The notes below the pieces were generated by a model. That model ran no database searches and had not been told where the DNA came from. It saw nothing but the letters and a program-made list of their open reading frames with translations. Shown here in pieces: positions 37,302 to 48,100 of a stretch of DNA of 64,000 bases (the first letter of the stretch is position 1; every line of letters starts with the position of its first letter). The stretch covers positions 1,550,001 to 1,614,000 of the forward strand of contig JAMXDE010000011.1 in NCBI GenBank assembly GCA_026770025.1. The letters are read 5' to 3'. Origin of the DNA: Craspedostauros australis. Its lineage: Eukaryota; Bacillariophyta; Bacillariophyceae; Mastogloiales; Achnanthaceae. A program made the position numbers and the translations under genes.

Positions 37302-38344
37302 GATGAGTCGATAGCTGTGCTACGATGAGCGCTTTGAGTGTTGTGTTGTGATGGGATGTGGTGCAACGTGGATTCCGTCGTACCTCACAATTGCAGACCA
37401 GCGCTGATTGGATCAAATTGGAGCAATTCTGGCTGAAGGGTCTCTCGTTGTACGTGCACTAGTATGATGATGACAATCAACAAGAGGATTGGCAATCAGT
37501 TTGTTGTTTGCATTGATGGTTGCTTGATCGACGCAGTACCTGCTTGAGTCTATGGCTGACTTCGTTTTATGCCAAGGTTGCAAGCGGAGCATGTACATTG
37601 TGCATCATGGTCGTCATCGTAGTTCTTGCTCTTGTTGCGAGTTGCTGATGTTGCGGCTGTTGTTTCTTTTTGGTTGGCTGCGTTGTGTTGTGTGTTGTTG
37701 CGAGGTCCGTTTTGTGGTGAGAAATTTTGCGTCGGATGTGTGACGAACTTCACATGACATCAACGCAATTGCGCCGCGAACGAGAAGGTTCGGGAAAGAC
37801 GACCAACTTCCATCTGTCCATCTCACCATGGTCGACCTGACGATCGAAAAGCATCGGAGATTCACGTGCAATGATGCGAAAAGAGGAGAGACTTGCAACG
37901 AAACGCAGCGCGGTTCTCGATCGAGTCGTCAAAGCCACTGCTCTATTCTTCTCTAACATGCTTTCTCGCTTCGGAATGCGCTTTTATTCAGCATACTACT
38001 ATCTCCTTCATTTCGATCGAGGAGAACAACATTTGGACGCGTGTTGACATTCCAGATATCCAAAGAGCGGTTCAAGCACGATGGCTCATGCATGTTCCAG
38101 CTGCATAGTTATTTCCACCCTTGATGTTGTCTCTGGAGAGAGAGATTGGATTCAACTGCCCAATGCCTGGACCGCGTTCTTTGCGCTCCTACTTCGAAAC
38201 GACACTCTACACTTGCGTAAACCACGTGGTCGACCCGTTCGAATGAAATTGGCTGTGTCTTGATCGAATTCACAAACGGTTTCACGAGACTGACTATTTC
38301 AATAGAATAGAAGAGTGCTTCTGGATTTGCCAACTAAAGCAAAA
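37302..38344. other. Intergenic, no gene seen
   Basis: About 1.04 kb between the D-glutamate-cyclase-like start and the TERT stop, both minus strand. Frames are short and none matches a family. It should carry the promoter of the cyclase-like gene. Confidence 0.45.
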
Positions 38345-41300
38345 TCAGTCCACCCTGATCTTGCTGCTCATGTCGAAGTCATTGAATGCGTGCTCCAAAA
38401 GAATAGAAGTGTTCTGGTGTTTGGGCATGCCGTGGCTTCTTTCAAGAGCTGGATGTATCAAGACGCGGTGGACTTCTTGCTGATCCGACAGCCTCGAGAA
38501 CACATCGTGGAATGCTTTCCAAGAAAGCCAAAGCGACTCAGCCAGATTGAGAGGGAAGTCTGAAGGTCTTCTTCCAGCTACATTTTCGGATGCCTTGGTT
38601 GCTGACATGCCGAGGCTGGATCGTATCAAACGGAATGCGAACAAGATTGTATCGCCAATGGCCTTGGTTGTGTGTGCGGGGTTGTGCGTGACCTTGTACG
38701 CACTGGATCTCAGATGCGCCACAGTCTTCACTGCGCAGTACAGCATCATTTGGTAGAAGTTCGTCATGACCACGTCCACCCGATTTATGGCAGGATCGTA
38801 CAGGATCGGGGTGCATCTTGGCCGGACGAAAGTGCGCAGCCTGCGAAAGAATTGATCACCTTCATGGCCATCGCTGTCAATGGTGAGGCTGTTCTCAACC
38901 CTGCCGTTGTCGAAGCGAGAGTAGTCGATCATCACATCGCCCGTGTTAATGTCAAAAAGGAGGCCGCACCATGGGAAGAGGCGTGCCCCGGACGATGACA
39001 CAATGCATGATGTTCTGGGCGACTCAATACGGTTGACACCAGCATCGTCCATGTCCATGTCCACGGCGACATCAGTGTTCGTGTCAATGTCGGTGTTGGT
39101 GTCGATTTCTATGGCACCCTCGGCGTCCTGGCCATAGTGAAAGGTCGGTTGCTCTCGCCTGTCGGCGTGTGGATCTTGCGCCGCGTAAGCGAAGCTGTGA
39201 CTGACGGTGGACTTGTCTGTGTTGATGCTCATGCCAAGCTCGGGGACGCCCTTTCGGGTCTGTGCCACGAATTTCTTGATGTCGTCCTTGTCAGTCGAGA
39301 TGAGCAGGAAGTCATCCACCTGCCTTGCCAAGAGGCAAAGGGGCTGCTTGGCATGTAGAATTGGTGAGTGATTGTCATCGTTGGAGATCCAGCGTGCATC
39401 GCGGAATCGCCGAGGCAGAAGGTGTGTCTCCACATCCGCGTAGTACAAGTTGCACAACAGGTTGGCGATAATGCTGCCTTGTGGGATCCCGCTACATTGC
39501 AGCAGGTACTGCGGGCAAAATCGCCCGCACGTTACCACCACATTTTGCTGGATGTGTGTTTTGAGGAGATCCAGCAGAGCGATCTTGTTCGCGAGCTTCA
39601 TGTTGGTCTTGTTGATCAGAATGGAAGAACCGGCGAGGATCTGTCTGCCACGTTCCGGCGCTGTACAGTTGCTGAGGAGAGAGCGGTAGCTGTGGACTGG
39701 AGCAACCTTGTTCCACAGCGCATGTCGGTGAGCATCCTTGCCGCTCGTGCCGGTGTCAGTCTTGGACCGGACAGCAGCATCGCCGGCTGCAGGGATCACG
39801 ACGTATGATGATTCGATCATGTATTCGGAATCTGACAGCTGGCTCTCCACGAGTCGCAGAAGATGATCTTGTTTGATGGTGTCATAGCACTTTTTCACAT
39901 CGATGCTGGCAAAGTGGAGACTGCGAGACCCGTTGGGCGGCGCTGGAACTGCTTTCCATGCGGTGATGAAGCGCCGGTAACGAGGGTAGAATTCAATGAA
40001 CCCATCTAAGCCCGAGCCGGTGGAACCTGTTTTCCTTCTTATCTCATACTGGAGCACTTGAAGCAAGGGCCTCAGGCGCGAGTTTGTCGAACGTCGAGAG
40101 GCTATTTGGTTGTGATCGACGGGACGTCCAGCCATGTCGATGATCGGTCGCACGCCTGTGGCCTTCGGCAATAATTTTAGTGAGGATGCGTGCAATGCGT
40201 TCTCTTGTGCCAGCACAGATTGTAGCTTCTTGCGTGAGAGGATTTGGAAGTGGTCGTGTGTCAACTTCTTCATCGCCAATGATCGATAGAGAGACCACAC
40301 TGGCTTGCGGTAGTACGCCAGACGATTGTGGCTGAATTCTGTGTCAGTCACATGAAACGTGCATCGTATCAGTGGGATGATGAAGTTTCGGAACACCCAT
40401 CGCAGCACCGTCAAGGCCAAACGTTGCATAGCATCGTGGTCGGTTCTTGAGAATTTGGACCTGCTGGGTGTGCATTTGGAAGCCGGAGCTGCTGGGATCG
40501 ATCTGCGAATTCTGTGCTTGAATGACCTCTGCCGCTCCGCTTGGCATTGGCGCTGGAATGGCATCGTGCTCTGAGTTTGCGTTCCGCGACTGGAATTGTT
40601 ACTCTTGGATTCGAAAGTGTTCGGTGCTGAGTGCAACCATTTCATCTGCTTCGTCCTGAAGCCGTGCATTAAACTCTTGTTGGCAAGCTTTTCCTTCTTT
40701 CGCAGAGAAACCAAGGCTTGGACATTCCGTACAACGACGTCGAAGTTTTGTTTCGAACCCCAAAAGTTGATCGGGAAGATTGCTCTCAATGCACTGTTGA
40801 GGAATGACGCGACCCTGTCCGATTGGGTGTGGAGCTTCACCACATCGGTCAATTCCAATTCATCCCGTGACTTAGTTGCGCTTGCGCCACCTGCCGATGT
40901 CGTGGGTTGGAACCGCTCAATCAGCGGGCAATAGCGTTCCAAGATGCGATGGAAATTGCATTTGGAATGGTTCCTCAGGATCTCGACACACATTTGCGGC
41001 CCTTGGGTTGCGAGACGCCGCCTTCTCTTCCGCAGCGCGGTGCCATTGCTGTTCTGGAGCGGGATCATCGCTCGCAGCAAGTGCCTCCCGCCAATGGCCG
41101 TATTTAGGATGTTGTCACGTGGGAGCCCAACCGTCGGGGTGTACGTGTTCGAGTGCGTGTGTGAAATTGGGTTGGAATACGCTGGTGATGGTGAGCCGGA
41201 GCCAATGCATGAACTTGCGTTGGCGTGTAAAGCATTTGATGACGCATTGGGCTGAGCGAGCGACTGCCGTCTTCTCCGCTTTGTTGCTCTGGGTTGTTTG

Positions 41301-42307
41301 AGCATTGGCGGCGCAGGTTCCGACATGAGGTTTGTGCCGTCTTCATCTATTCTTTTCCTCTTCGTCGAATTCTGTGAATGGCACCGTTGGTCGCGAATGG
41401 AGTGATCAGTGGCTGCTTTCGCTCTCGGCGTACTCATAGGAGGGCTATATTGCCGAGGCAATGGCGGTCCACACAGGAGGATGTAGTTGCGATTGGCATG
41501 GGTAATCGTAGCGAAGCCATCCGCGGCGCTGTCTCGATTTTTCAATGGAATGAAAAGTCTGGTGTACAACAGCAGGACCCTGAAGATCTCATCGCCCACC
41601 GTCGCATGCAACAACCGGCAATAGTTGGATGTTTTGCAGAATGTGACGTTGGGGTTTGGGATAGTGCAGACGATTCCCGCTGCAGCATGGGCTGAAGGCT
41701 GGTAGCTTTGATCGGAGCGCTGTTGATGGTCGGAGGCGATGTTGTATCCTTCGATGAGAACATTGCGTCGGTGGATTGAATCAAATTGGGGTTCAATGTT
41801 GCGTGCCCTTTTTTCGTTGCTTGGGGCACGCCGCTGGCGATTCCTGTTGCGCTTCGGTGTTGCAGCAGACTCCTTCGCATTCTGAAGTAATGTGGCCCGC
41901 GGTTTTCGATGCCTGGACAGCATGGCAGCGATAGCCCCATCCACCAGGCTCGAAACTGATTCGTGGCAGGTTGGGGAAGCAGATCGATCCAGGCCTTGGG
42001 GGATTTCGCGGTATGGTGCCACGATGACTCCCGAGAGCTGGGCGTCGAGATAGATGGCGGGTCGTTGACTGCCTTGGTTGTCAACGTCAACGTCAACGTC
42101 AACGTCAACGTCGATGGCGGTGGATGGTGAGACGCCTTGCCGTCGCTGGTCATTGTCCAGCAGCGAGGGGCAGTGTCGTCGCAAGAAGTCGCTCAGATAT
42201 TCTGGATTCTGTCGTGTTGGATCCTCCACCATCGACCGGATCGCTCGTTTGATGCCATGGTGGTGAGGATTCTGTTCGCGTGGCGCTCTTCCTTGGCTTC
42301 TCCTCAT
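38345..42307 (-). CDS. TERT: Telomerase reverse transcriptase
   Basis: Single exon of 1,320 residues from the ATG at 42307 (the open frame extends further upstream without ATG). TEN domain at about 235-285: ATVGDEIFRVLLLYTRLF, then YILLCGPPLPRQY, strikingly like human TERT's VGDDVLVHLL...QVCGPPLY. A long Ser/Arg-rich linker follows, then the TRBD with T motif TFHVTDTEFSHNRLAYYRKP, RT motif 1/2 (LLPKATGVRPIIDM), motif A with catalytic D803 (DVKKCYD), motif B' (CSGIPQGSIIANLLCNLYY), motif C VDD with D998-D999 (RQVDDFLLISTD), motif D (GMSINTDKS) and motif E (FPWCGLLFD). The C-terminal extension ends with a DMSSKIRVD tail. TERT copies the telomerase RNA template to extend chromosome ends. A VDVDVD repeat at about 66-76 lies in the N-terminal linker. 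Looks intact. Confidence 0.95.
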   Translation of the reverse strand: MRRSQGRAPREQNPHHHGIKRAIRSMVEDPTRQNPEYLSDFLRRHCPSLLDNDQRRQGVSPSTAIDVDVDVDVDVDNQGSQRPAIYLDAQLSGVIVAPYREIPQGLDRSASPTCHESVSSLVDGAIAAMLSRHRKPRATLLQNAKESAATPKRNRNRQRRAPSNEKRARNIEPQFDSIHRRNVLIEGYNIASDHQQRSDQSYQPSAHAAAGIVCTIPNPNVTFCKTSNYCRLLHATVGDEIFRVLLLYTRLFIPLKNRDSAADGFATITHANRNYILLCGPPLPRQYSPPMSTPRAKAATDHSIRDQRCHSQNSTKRKRIDEDGTNLMSEPAPPMLKQPRATKRRRRQSLAQPNASSNALHANASSCIGSGSPSPAYSNPISHTHSNTYTPTVGLPRDNILNTAIGGRHLLRAMIPLQNSNGTALRKRRRRLATQGPQMCVEILRNHSKCNFHRILERYCPLIERFQPTTSAGGASATKSRDELELTDVVKLHTQSDRVASFLNSALRAIFPINFWGSKQNFDVVVRNVQALVSLRKKEKLANKSLMHGFRTKQMKWLHSAPNTFESKSNNSSRGTQTQSTMPFQRQCQAERQRSFKHRIRRSIPAAPASKCTPSRSKFSRTDHDAMQRLALTVLRWVFRNFIIPLIRCTFHVTDTEFSHNRLAYYRKPVWSLYRSLAMKKLTHDHFQILSRKKLQSVLAQENALHASSLKLLPKATGVRPIIDMAGRPVDHNQIASRRSTNSRLRPLLQVLQYEIRRKTGSTGSGLDGFIEFYPRYRRFITAWKAVPAPPNGSRSLHFASIDVKKCYDTIKQDHLLRLVESQLSDSEYMIESSYVVIPAAGDAAVRSKTDTGTSGKDAHRHALWNKVAPVHSYRSLLSNCTAPERGRQILAGSSILINKTNMKLANKIALLDLLKTHIQQNVVVTCGRFCPQYLLQCSGIPQGSIIANLLCNLYYADVETHLLPRRFRDARWISNDDNHSPILHAKQPLCLLARQVDDFLLISTDKDDIKKFVAQTRKGVPELGMSINTDKSTVSHSFAYAAQDPHADRREQPTFHYGQDAEGAIEIDTNTDIDTNTDVAVDMDMDDAGVNRIESPRTSCIVSSSGARLFPWCGLLFDINTGDVMIDYSRFDNGRVENSLTIDSDGHEGDQFFRRLRTFVRPRCTPILYDPAINRVDVVMTNFYQMMLYCAVKTVAHLRSSAYKVTHNPAHTTKAIGDTILFAFRLIRSSLGMSATKASENVAGRRPSDFPLNLAESLWLSWKAFHDVFSRLSDQQEVHRVLIHPALERSHGMPKHQNTSILLEHAFNDFDMSSKIRVD
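42078..42114. repeat. GTCAAC hexamer repeat in the TERT coding region
   Basis: About five tandem tcaacg units. On the minus strand they encode the alternating Val-Asp run in the N-terminal linker of TERT, so length change here would keep the frame. Confidence 0.85.
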
Positions 42308-43308
42308 GGATGGATGTGTCGATGCTGTTGGCTCCGCGCGGAGTGCGAATACGAGAGTCCTCCTGCGAATGCTGGAACACAAGAGATGGGCTCGAAGCAC
42401 AAGTTCAACCGTACTTATATTTGCGTATGCCACTTGTATGGTGCGAGAGTACGTATACCAGGTGCGTACAACTATTCGCGTATGTCTGCATGTGTGCACA
42501 AAGGCCGGAGTCAAATCGAACCGAAAGTCCCCGCAGAAGTGATTCACTCTGCGACCTAATCTCTTCGTCCTTGTGGCGACCTCTTGGTCATACTTCCGGA
42601 TCGGCCGGTCTTCGTCGAGGATGCAGGTTGTGTTGGCCGAGTCGCCGAGGTGGGTGGTAGAGCTGCGATGGCAGCAACGTTCGCAGTTCTGCGTGTGTGA
42701 TTGGTGTTGCTACTGTTCTGTCGCTGTTGGTGATCGGATTTTTCTGTTGCTGTCTGTGTTCTGTGCTCATGGCGTGATGCGTGTGCTGGTCGGAGTAAAC
42801 CTCTTTGCCCTGTCGTTGCCCTCCTACGAAAGTGTTTGTGCACATCTGTCTCCGCCTCCAAACCGACAGGTCGCACCATACAACTGCTGGTGCCCTCGTG
42901 ATACCGCCCAAAAACGGTAAAAGCGATTAGACGCCACCGATTGTGGGTTCCACCGGGACCGGAATGGACGCGTGCCGCTGCCATCTGTTTGGACTGTGTC
43001 AAATGCAACCAAAAGTCATCACAACCAAAAGAGTAAAGTGTCAGAGAGTTTTGTTGTTGCAGCTTCTCGCTTGCTTGCTCACGTTGCGATGGTCGAAAAA
43101 AGAATACGAGTACCGGTGAGGTGTAAAGAACCGATGAGAACGTCGTCGTGCCTCCACACAAAGTCACACGAAGACCCAGCTTCGCCACGAATTGTGTCCC
43201 TGGGCACAAAAACTTGTTGTTTCTTGGTGAGTCCAGTCTTGAGAAAGGTCTGAAACTCTACTATCGAGCAGTATCTCGATTTGTGGAGCACAATGGGTGG
43301 AGTGATAC
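42308..43308. other. TERT upstream region up to the transposon
   Basis: About 1.0 kb between the TERT start and the left end of element A, so the TERT promoter should lie here, immediately next to the insertion. A minus-strand open frame of 217 codons (43209-42556) is Ser/Thr/Arg-rich with no motif and is not called. Confidence 0.45.
43305..43308. other. Target-site duplication of element A, left (ATAC)
   Basis: ATAC directly abuts the left TIR and is matched by ATAC right after the right TIR at 55480-55483. Confidence 0.85.
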
Positions 43309-43462
43309 GAGCCCCCCGAGTGAGTCGACCTGCACTTTGTCCTGGGACTCAACATCTTTTTTCTCGGATATCCAAACAAATCACATATTCATAATCCTCA
43401 TATTCTAAAACCAAATAATGATTCAAATTACTTTCCGGTTAGACCTTAGTTTAAGTTTTATG
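43309..43462 (+). repeat. Left terminal inverted repeat of element A
   Basis: About 154 bases from GAGCCCCCCGAG to aagttttat. It pairs with 55327-55479 nearly throughout, including A-specific bases such as CCTGGGACTC and CTCGGATATCC that differ from element B. Confidence 0.9.
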
Positions 43463-45133
43463 GTCCCATCAAGGTGCTAATTTTTAGACTGATTTAGGGA
43501 CTCAGCCTTTGACAGACGACTACATCGATCCAATTTAACCCTTTGCTGTTCTTTGTTTCAGCAAGTTTGTTCCGATTTTGAATTGTTTAGTCTCTTTTTC
43601 AGGTGTTCGGACGACACCATCCAACAGTCCATCCACGATAGCACTAGTTGTAGAATGTTGGGGTAAGCGGTGAATGCGCTTTTACATGCATTCAACCATG
43701 TGCTCGGACGATCCGTCATCGACGTCACGAAATTGGATACTTCGTCATGAAACACCAATGATATCACGATGCGCAACATCAGGTCTGCTTCGTCGTGGCG
43801 AAGTGGTTGAGCGGGGTTGGTACTCCTCGAGTGTTTTATGTTGTGCTCCTTTTGGACAGTCACTACAATTCTTGGTAAATCTCCACATCCCCCAATATGT
43901 GAGGCTGGTTGAGAGTGGCAAACTTGACACACCAACATGGAAGTGGAGCCACACCAAAAAAACATCCACAATGGCCGTCGAACGGTATGCTTGGCGCCGC
44001 AACAACCAGCCGGCCAATTCAAGATTCAAGCATATCGCCGTCACCGCCATGCAACCTTTGGTGGGTGGACGAGCGGAGGCGGGAAGAGGGGTTGATTTGG
44101 GGCCGTCGTAGGCCCCAGAAATACGGCCACAATTTGGCTCCAAATCGGCTCGTTGGTTTTGGCCTGTGTGTGGCACACACAGGTCATATCAGCGCCTATG
44201 GATGCGCAAGATGCCTCAAGGAGGCCAAGATGAAGGCACCCTCGAAGTTTGAGGGTCGCGGAGCACCGGGAAGGTGTCCGCGCGGAGGCAAAGGTGGTTT
44301 TGAGGAGTTTTGGTTGGGGCTCGCCTGGCACCGGTCGCGTGGCTTTGGCTGTGAGGGGCGATGGGACGACGCCCCTCAATCGCAAAGCCACCCATACAAG
44401 GTGCGTGCGACATCAATTGAAGATGCACGTCGTGAAGTGTGCGCCATGGATATGGTCTACAAGAGGCTGCAGCTGACCATATCTGCAGAATGGTCGTTGT
44501 TGGTGGGAGCAGAAAATGCACCACCACATCATCATATGGAGGTGTACCACGTCGGCCATGCACTCCCAGCCCATTCTGGATGCATCCGCGTGTCGCCATG
44601 GAGTGTGGGAATGCACGAGGAGCGCTTGGAGGGGCTGAAAGGGTCATATGGATGAGGTATGGATCCGTATCCATACCGCATCCGGATTGACAACGTTTTT
44701 TGGCAATTGCTCTGTTTCAGTGTGTGGCTGCATTGCTGCATGCAGAGCCAATGTCTGTGGCCATCCTTCATGGAGCGGATAGCTGGGGGGTATTCAGAGC
44801 GAATGGTATGCACAGTTTGCTGAAATACAAGGATGATGATAATGATCATGTGTGCTCATTGGAGGGCAACATTGTGGCATCAGCATTTTTTTCCGAATCC
44901 ACCACACAAAACACAGCAAACCAACATGACTTCCAAAATATTTTCTATACTCATTTAACTTCAATATTCTGATAAACCGATAATCATGCGTATTAATGCA
45001 ATGTTTAGATTTAATTGTAAGCGATGTGTTGTTGAGATATGGCATGACAAGCAGATATTGGATGTGTTTTTGGATGGCCTCTAGACTCGTTGTAGTAGCA
45101 TGGCCTGCCACCCACAAAACTCCACAACTAGTG
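43463..45133. other. Conserved segment 3' of the transposase in element A
   Basis: About 1.67 kb with a counterpart in element B (49381-51075). The two copies can be aligned by eye over most of this length, but with more change than in the transposase. A plus-strand frame in A (43909-44655) shares runs with B such as QWPSNG, SPSPPCN, DERR and LIWGRR. B lacks the same long open frame, and the opposite strand shares similar runs, so a second gene is only a possibility. A part near 44600-45000 is AT-rich and leads to the transposase stop. Confidence 0.45.
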
Positions 45134-48100
45134 TTATCGCGGCAGTACGTGCCCATCACAATTTTCCGTCTCATCACCCAACACAGCCTCACTTTCTGTG
45201 TTGGCCTTGATTGTGTCAGCATCACACCACATCTGATGATCCAGCTCCTCTTCTTCTCTCTGCAACTCCTCTTCTCTCTGCTCCTCCTCTGTTGCAGCTG
45301 GCGCATTGTGGGTCGCCACGATTACAGATGCTGTTGCTGTGCTTGTTGGGTTGGTGTTGGTGTTGGTTTCCGCCTTGATGAGAGAGGCCTCCTTCTTGTC
45401 CTTGCGTTGTTTGGCGTTGTACGCTGCAGACAGCGACGCTTTCACGCGCATGGGATTTGCGTGCAGTTGTACGTACCAGTCAGTTTTGGTCCTGTTGTCG
45501 TCCATCAATTGTTCGTGTGCTTCGTGTTCGGATGGTCTGTTTTTTGGGTCCTTCGCGGACGCTTCACTGATGTCCTTCAATTTGTCCGCGATGTAGTCTG
45601 GTAGTTCCGCTGGTTTGCGCGTTGTTTTGCTCGCCCAGCCTGGCACTGCGAGTAGTGGGTGTTCGGTTTCCGCGGTCTGGTCTTGTAGCACTGTGGTGTG
45701 ATCGGATGGTAGATGTTGTTGTCCGTCTGCGATGGCTTTACCGAACGCCAGCCCCTTGCTCTCCGCCGCTGTGCGCCCGAGTTTTCGCGTCTTGTCCGTC
45801 TTCCTGAACGATTCGGACGTTATCGGCAGCTTGTCGGACGTGAACGTTCTGTCCTCGAGGACACCCAGCTCGTTGACAATCCAGCCATCCCATTCGGTGC
45901 TCTTGACCACGACGTCTTCCGTGATACCAGATGCAGCCACCAACCGCGCCTGGTCATCGTCATACTTCACCTCGTGAGTTTGACGTACCTGTTGTCCGTT
46001 CGCGCGGAATCGTCGTTTTGGTGCGCCAGGAAGCGTGGTGATGTTGCCTTGGAGGGATGACGCGTTGACCAGTACCGTGGTGGTACCCGCGATGTTACCA
46101 GCTTTCAGCGCAAGGAAGAGTTGGAACGGGGTCTTGATGTTGCGTCCACTTTGCACGTATTTTCGCAGTACACGGGTGATGTACGCGAAGTGGGTGTCCA
46201 GCATGCTCTTACCAGTTTGGGCCTCTGTGTAGATCCATGCGATGATTTTGGCCGCCTTTCGTGTCGCAAGGTTCTTGTTGAGTACCGATGTGATGAGCGC
46301 GATGTGCTCGTGACTGGCAAAGCAACACGCGTTATCGCTCTGGAAGATGATTTCAGTCACGGATGGGTGAATGTCTTTGACCGTTTTTTGCAGGATGTCA
46401 AGTAGTCCACCAACTTGAAGTGTGTCTTGTGTCGGTCTTCCGCCGACCACAATGTCAATGAATTGATAAGTAAAAATGTCGTTGCGACACGTGATGACCA
46501 TCGCCCCAAGCAGTGACATTCCCTTCTTCCCCCAATATTCTTGTTGGGCTTCGCTTTGGCCTGTCGGTAGAATTTTTTGCTTATGGTCGAGTACCACATA
46601 GGCTCTTTCAGGCTTATCATTGAGTTCGGATTGATAAAAGGCGATTTGTCGGAATTGCACTTTGGCACGCACTTTGTGAGCCATGTAGTTAACAATTTCG
46701 TTGGCGAATCCCGGCGCCGCCGCAAGCATTGATTGCAATTCGTCCGTGTGTTCTGCGAGTTCGTTGTCCTTAAGCATTTCGACGAATGGGACAAAACGAT
46801 CATTCACAAATCGCATTGCTGATCCACAACGGTTGCATACTTTACGTGGTTGTTCGGTCGCGGTGGTGGGAGAAGTGTCATTTGTGATGGTTGGCGTGTC
46901 GCTTTTGAGAGTGTTCTTCTTGCGCTTGTGCTTGTTGGTGCGTGGTTTGCGTTGATTGGAGGATGTGGTTGTTGCCTTCTTCTTCTCCTTTCCGGTGATG
47001 AGTGCGAACGCAGCCGAATGCATGGGGTCATCACACTGAAGCTGCATGTGGGAGGCGGAGAATTCCCATTTGAGGAACACAACAAGCAGCTCGAGCGCAT
47101 GCAAGAGGGAATCGGCTGTGCGCACATGTGGAGAGATGACGTCATCTGGGTTGTCGTTGTCGCTGTCGCTGTCGCTCTCGTCATTGGCATCGTTTTGTTC
47201 CTCCCCGTCTGTTTCATACTTAGCCTTCAGTAGGTCTACTAGGCGCGAAATTGCCTGTTTGAGTTTCTCCGTCGCCATCCAGAAGTAACTCTCAAAGGAA
47301 GAGAGGCCCGTCTTGATCTTGCTTTTGCGTGTTAGTAGGTGGGTCATGGTGGTGAAAGCGGGCATTCCCACTGGGCGGTTGGTCGTAGACGAGTACATGT
47401 CGAATAGTTGTTCGATAGTCGTGCTTCCTCGATCGAACACCGGAACATTTTCAAAATTGACACCGCCATACTGTACTGTGTGACTCAAACCTGCCTTGTA
47501 TGTTGCAGTGGTCATGAGGAAAGATGTCACACCAGACAGGTCACAGGCAGGCACACGATACTGGAGAACTCTTGGCGGGATGATTTTGCCGCGGCTGAAC
47601 ATTTCAAAAGCATGTCGCAAGGTTGTTAGTTGACTCCGGGTCATAGTAGCGCGTGCAGGCTTGACACGAATACGTTGGTCCTCTGGAAGAGTCTCCACAT
47701 GATGAGACAGGATTGCAGAGCTGTTAGTGAATGTCGTAGACGCAGCAAGCACAGCCCTGGATGCGTTAGCCAGTGTCTTTTCCCCCCTCACACAGAGGGT
47801 GTATAGATTCGGACCGAGTGTAGTTGGTGGAAGGTCCACGCGAGCACGGACAAACGACACCACCTGTTGCATCTGGCGAGTTGGCAATGCCTCACAAGGG
47901 AGCAAGACACCCCAGAGTGCAGTAACCACAGTAACCCATACGCGTATCACGTCCCACCATGTTTGCCTGTCACGCTGGCCACCAAGCACGAATCCCGTGG
48001 GAGGCATGGAATTAAACACGTCCATGTTGATGTCATCGGTGAGCTCCTCCATCACGCGGATCACAGCATCACGCCTCCAGCTCCCCTCCTCTGATGTATC

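Noticed and set aside
38345-42307. Reading the RT domain as a retrotransposon
   Set aside because: TEN domain, T motif, VDD motif C and WCGLL motif E are telomerase-specific; there is no integrase, RNase H or endonuclease.
42556-43209. 217-codon minus-strand frame beside TERT
   Set aside because: No ATG in good context, composition like low-complexity noise, no family resemblance, and no intron signals tying it to a neighbour.
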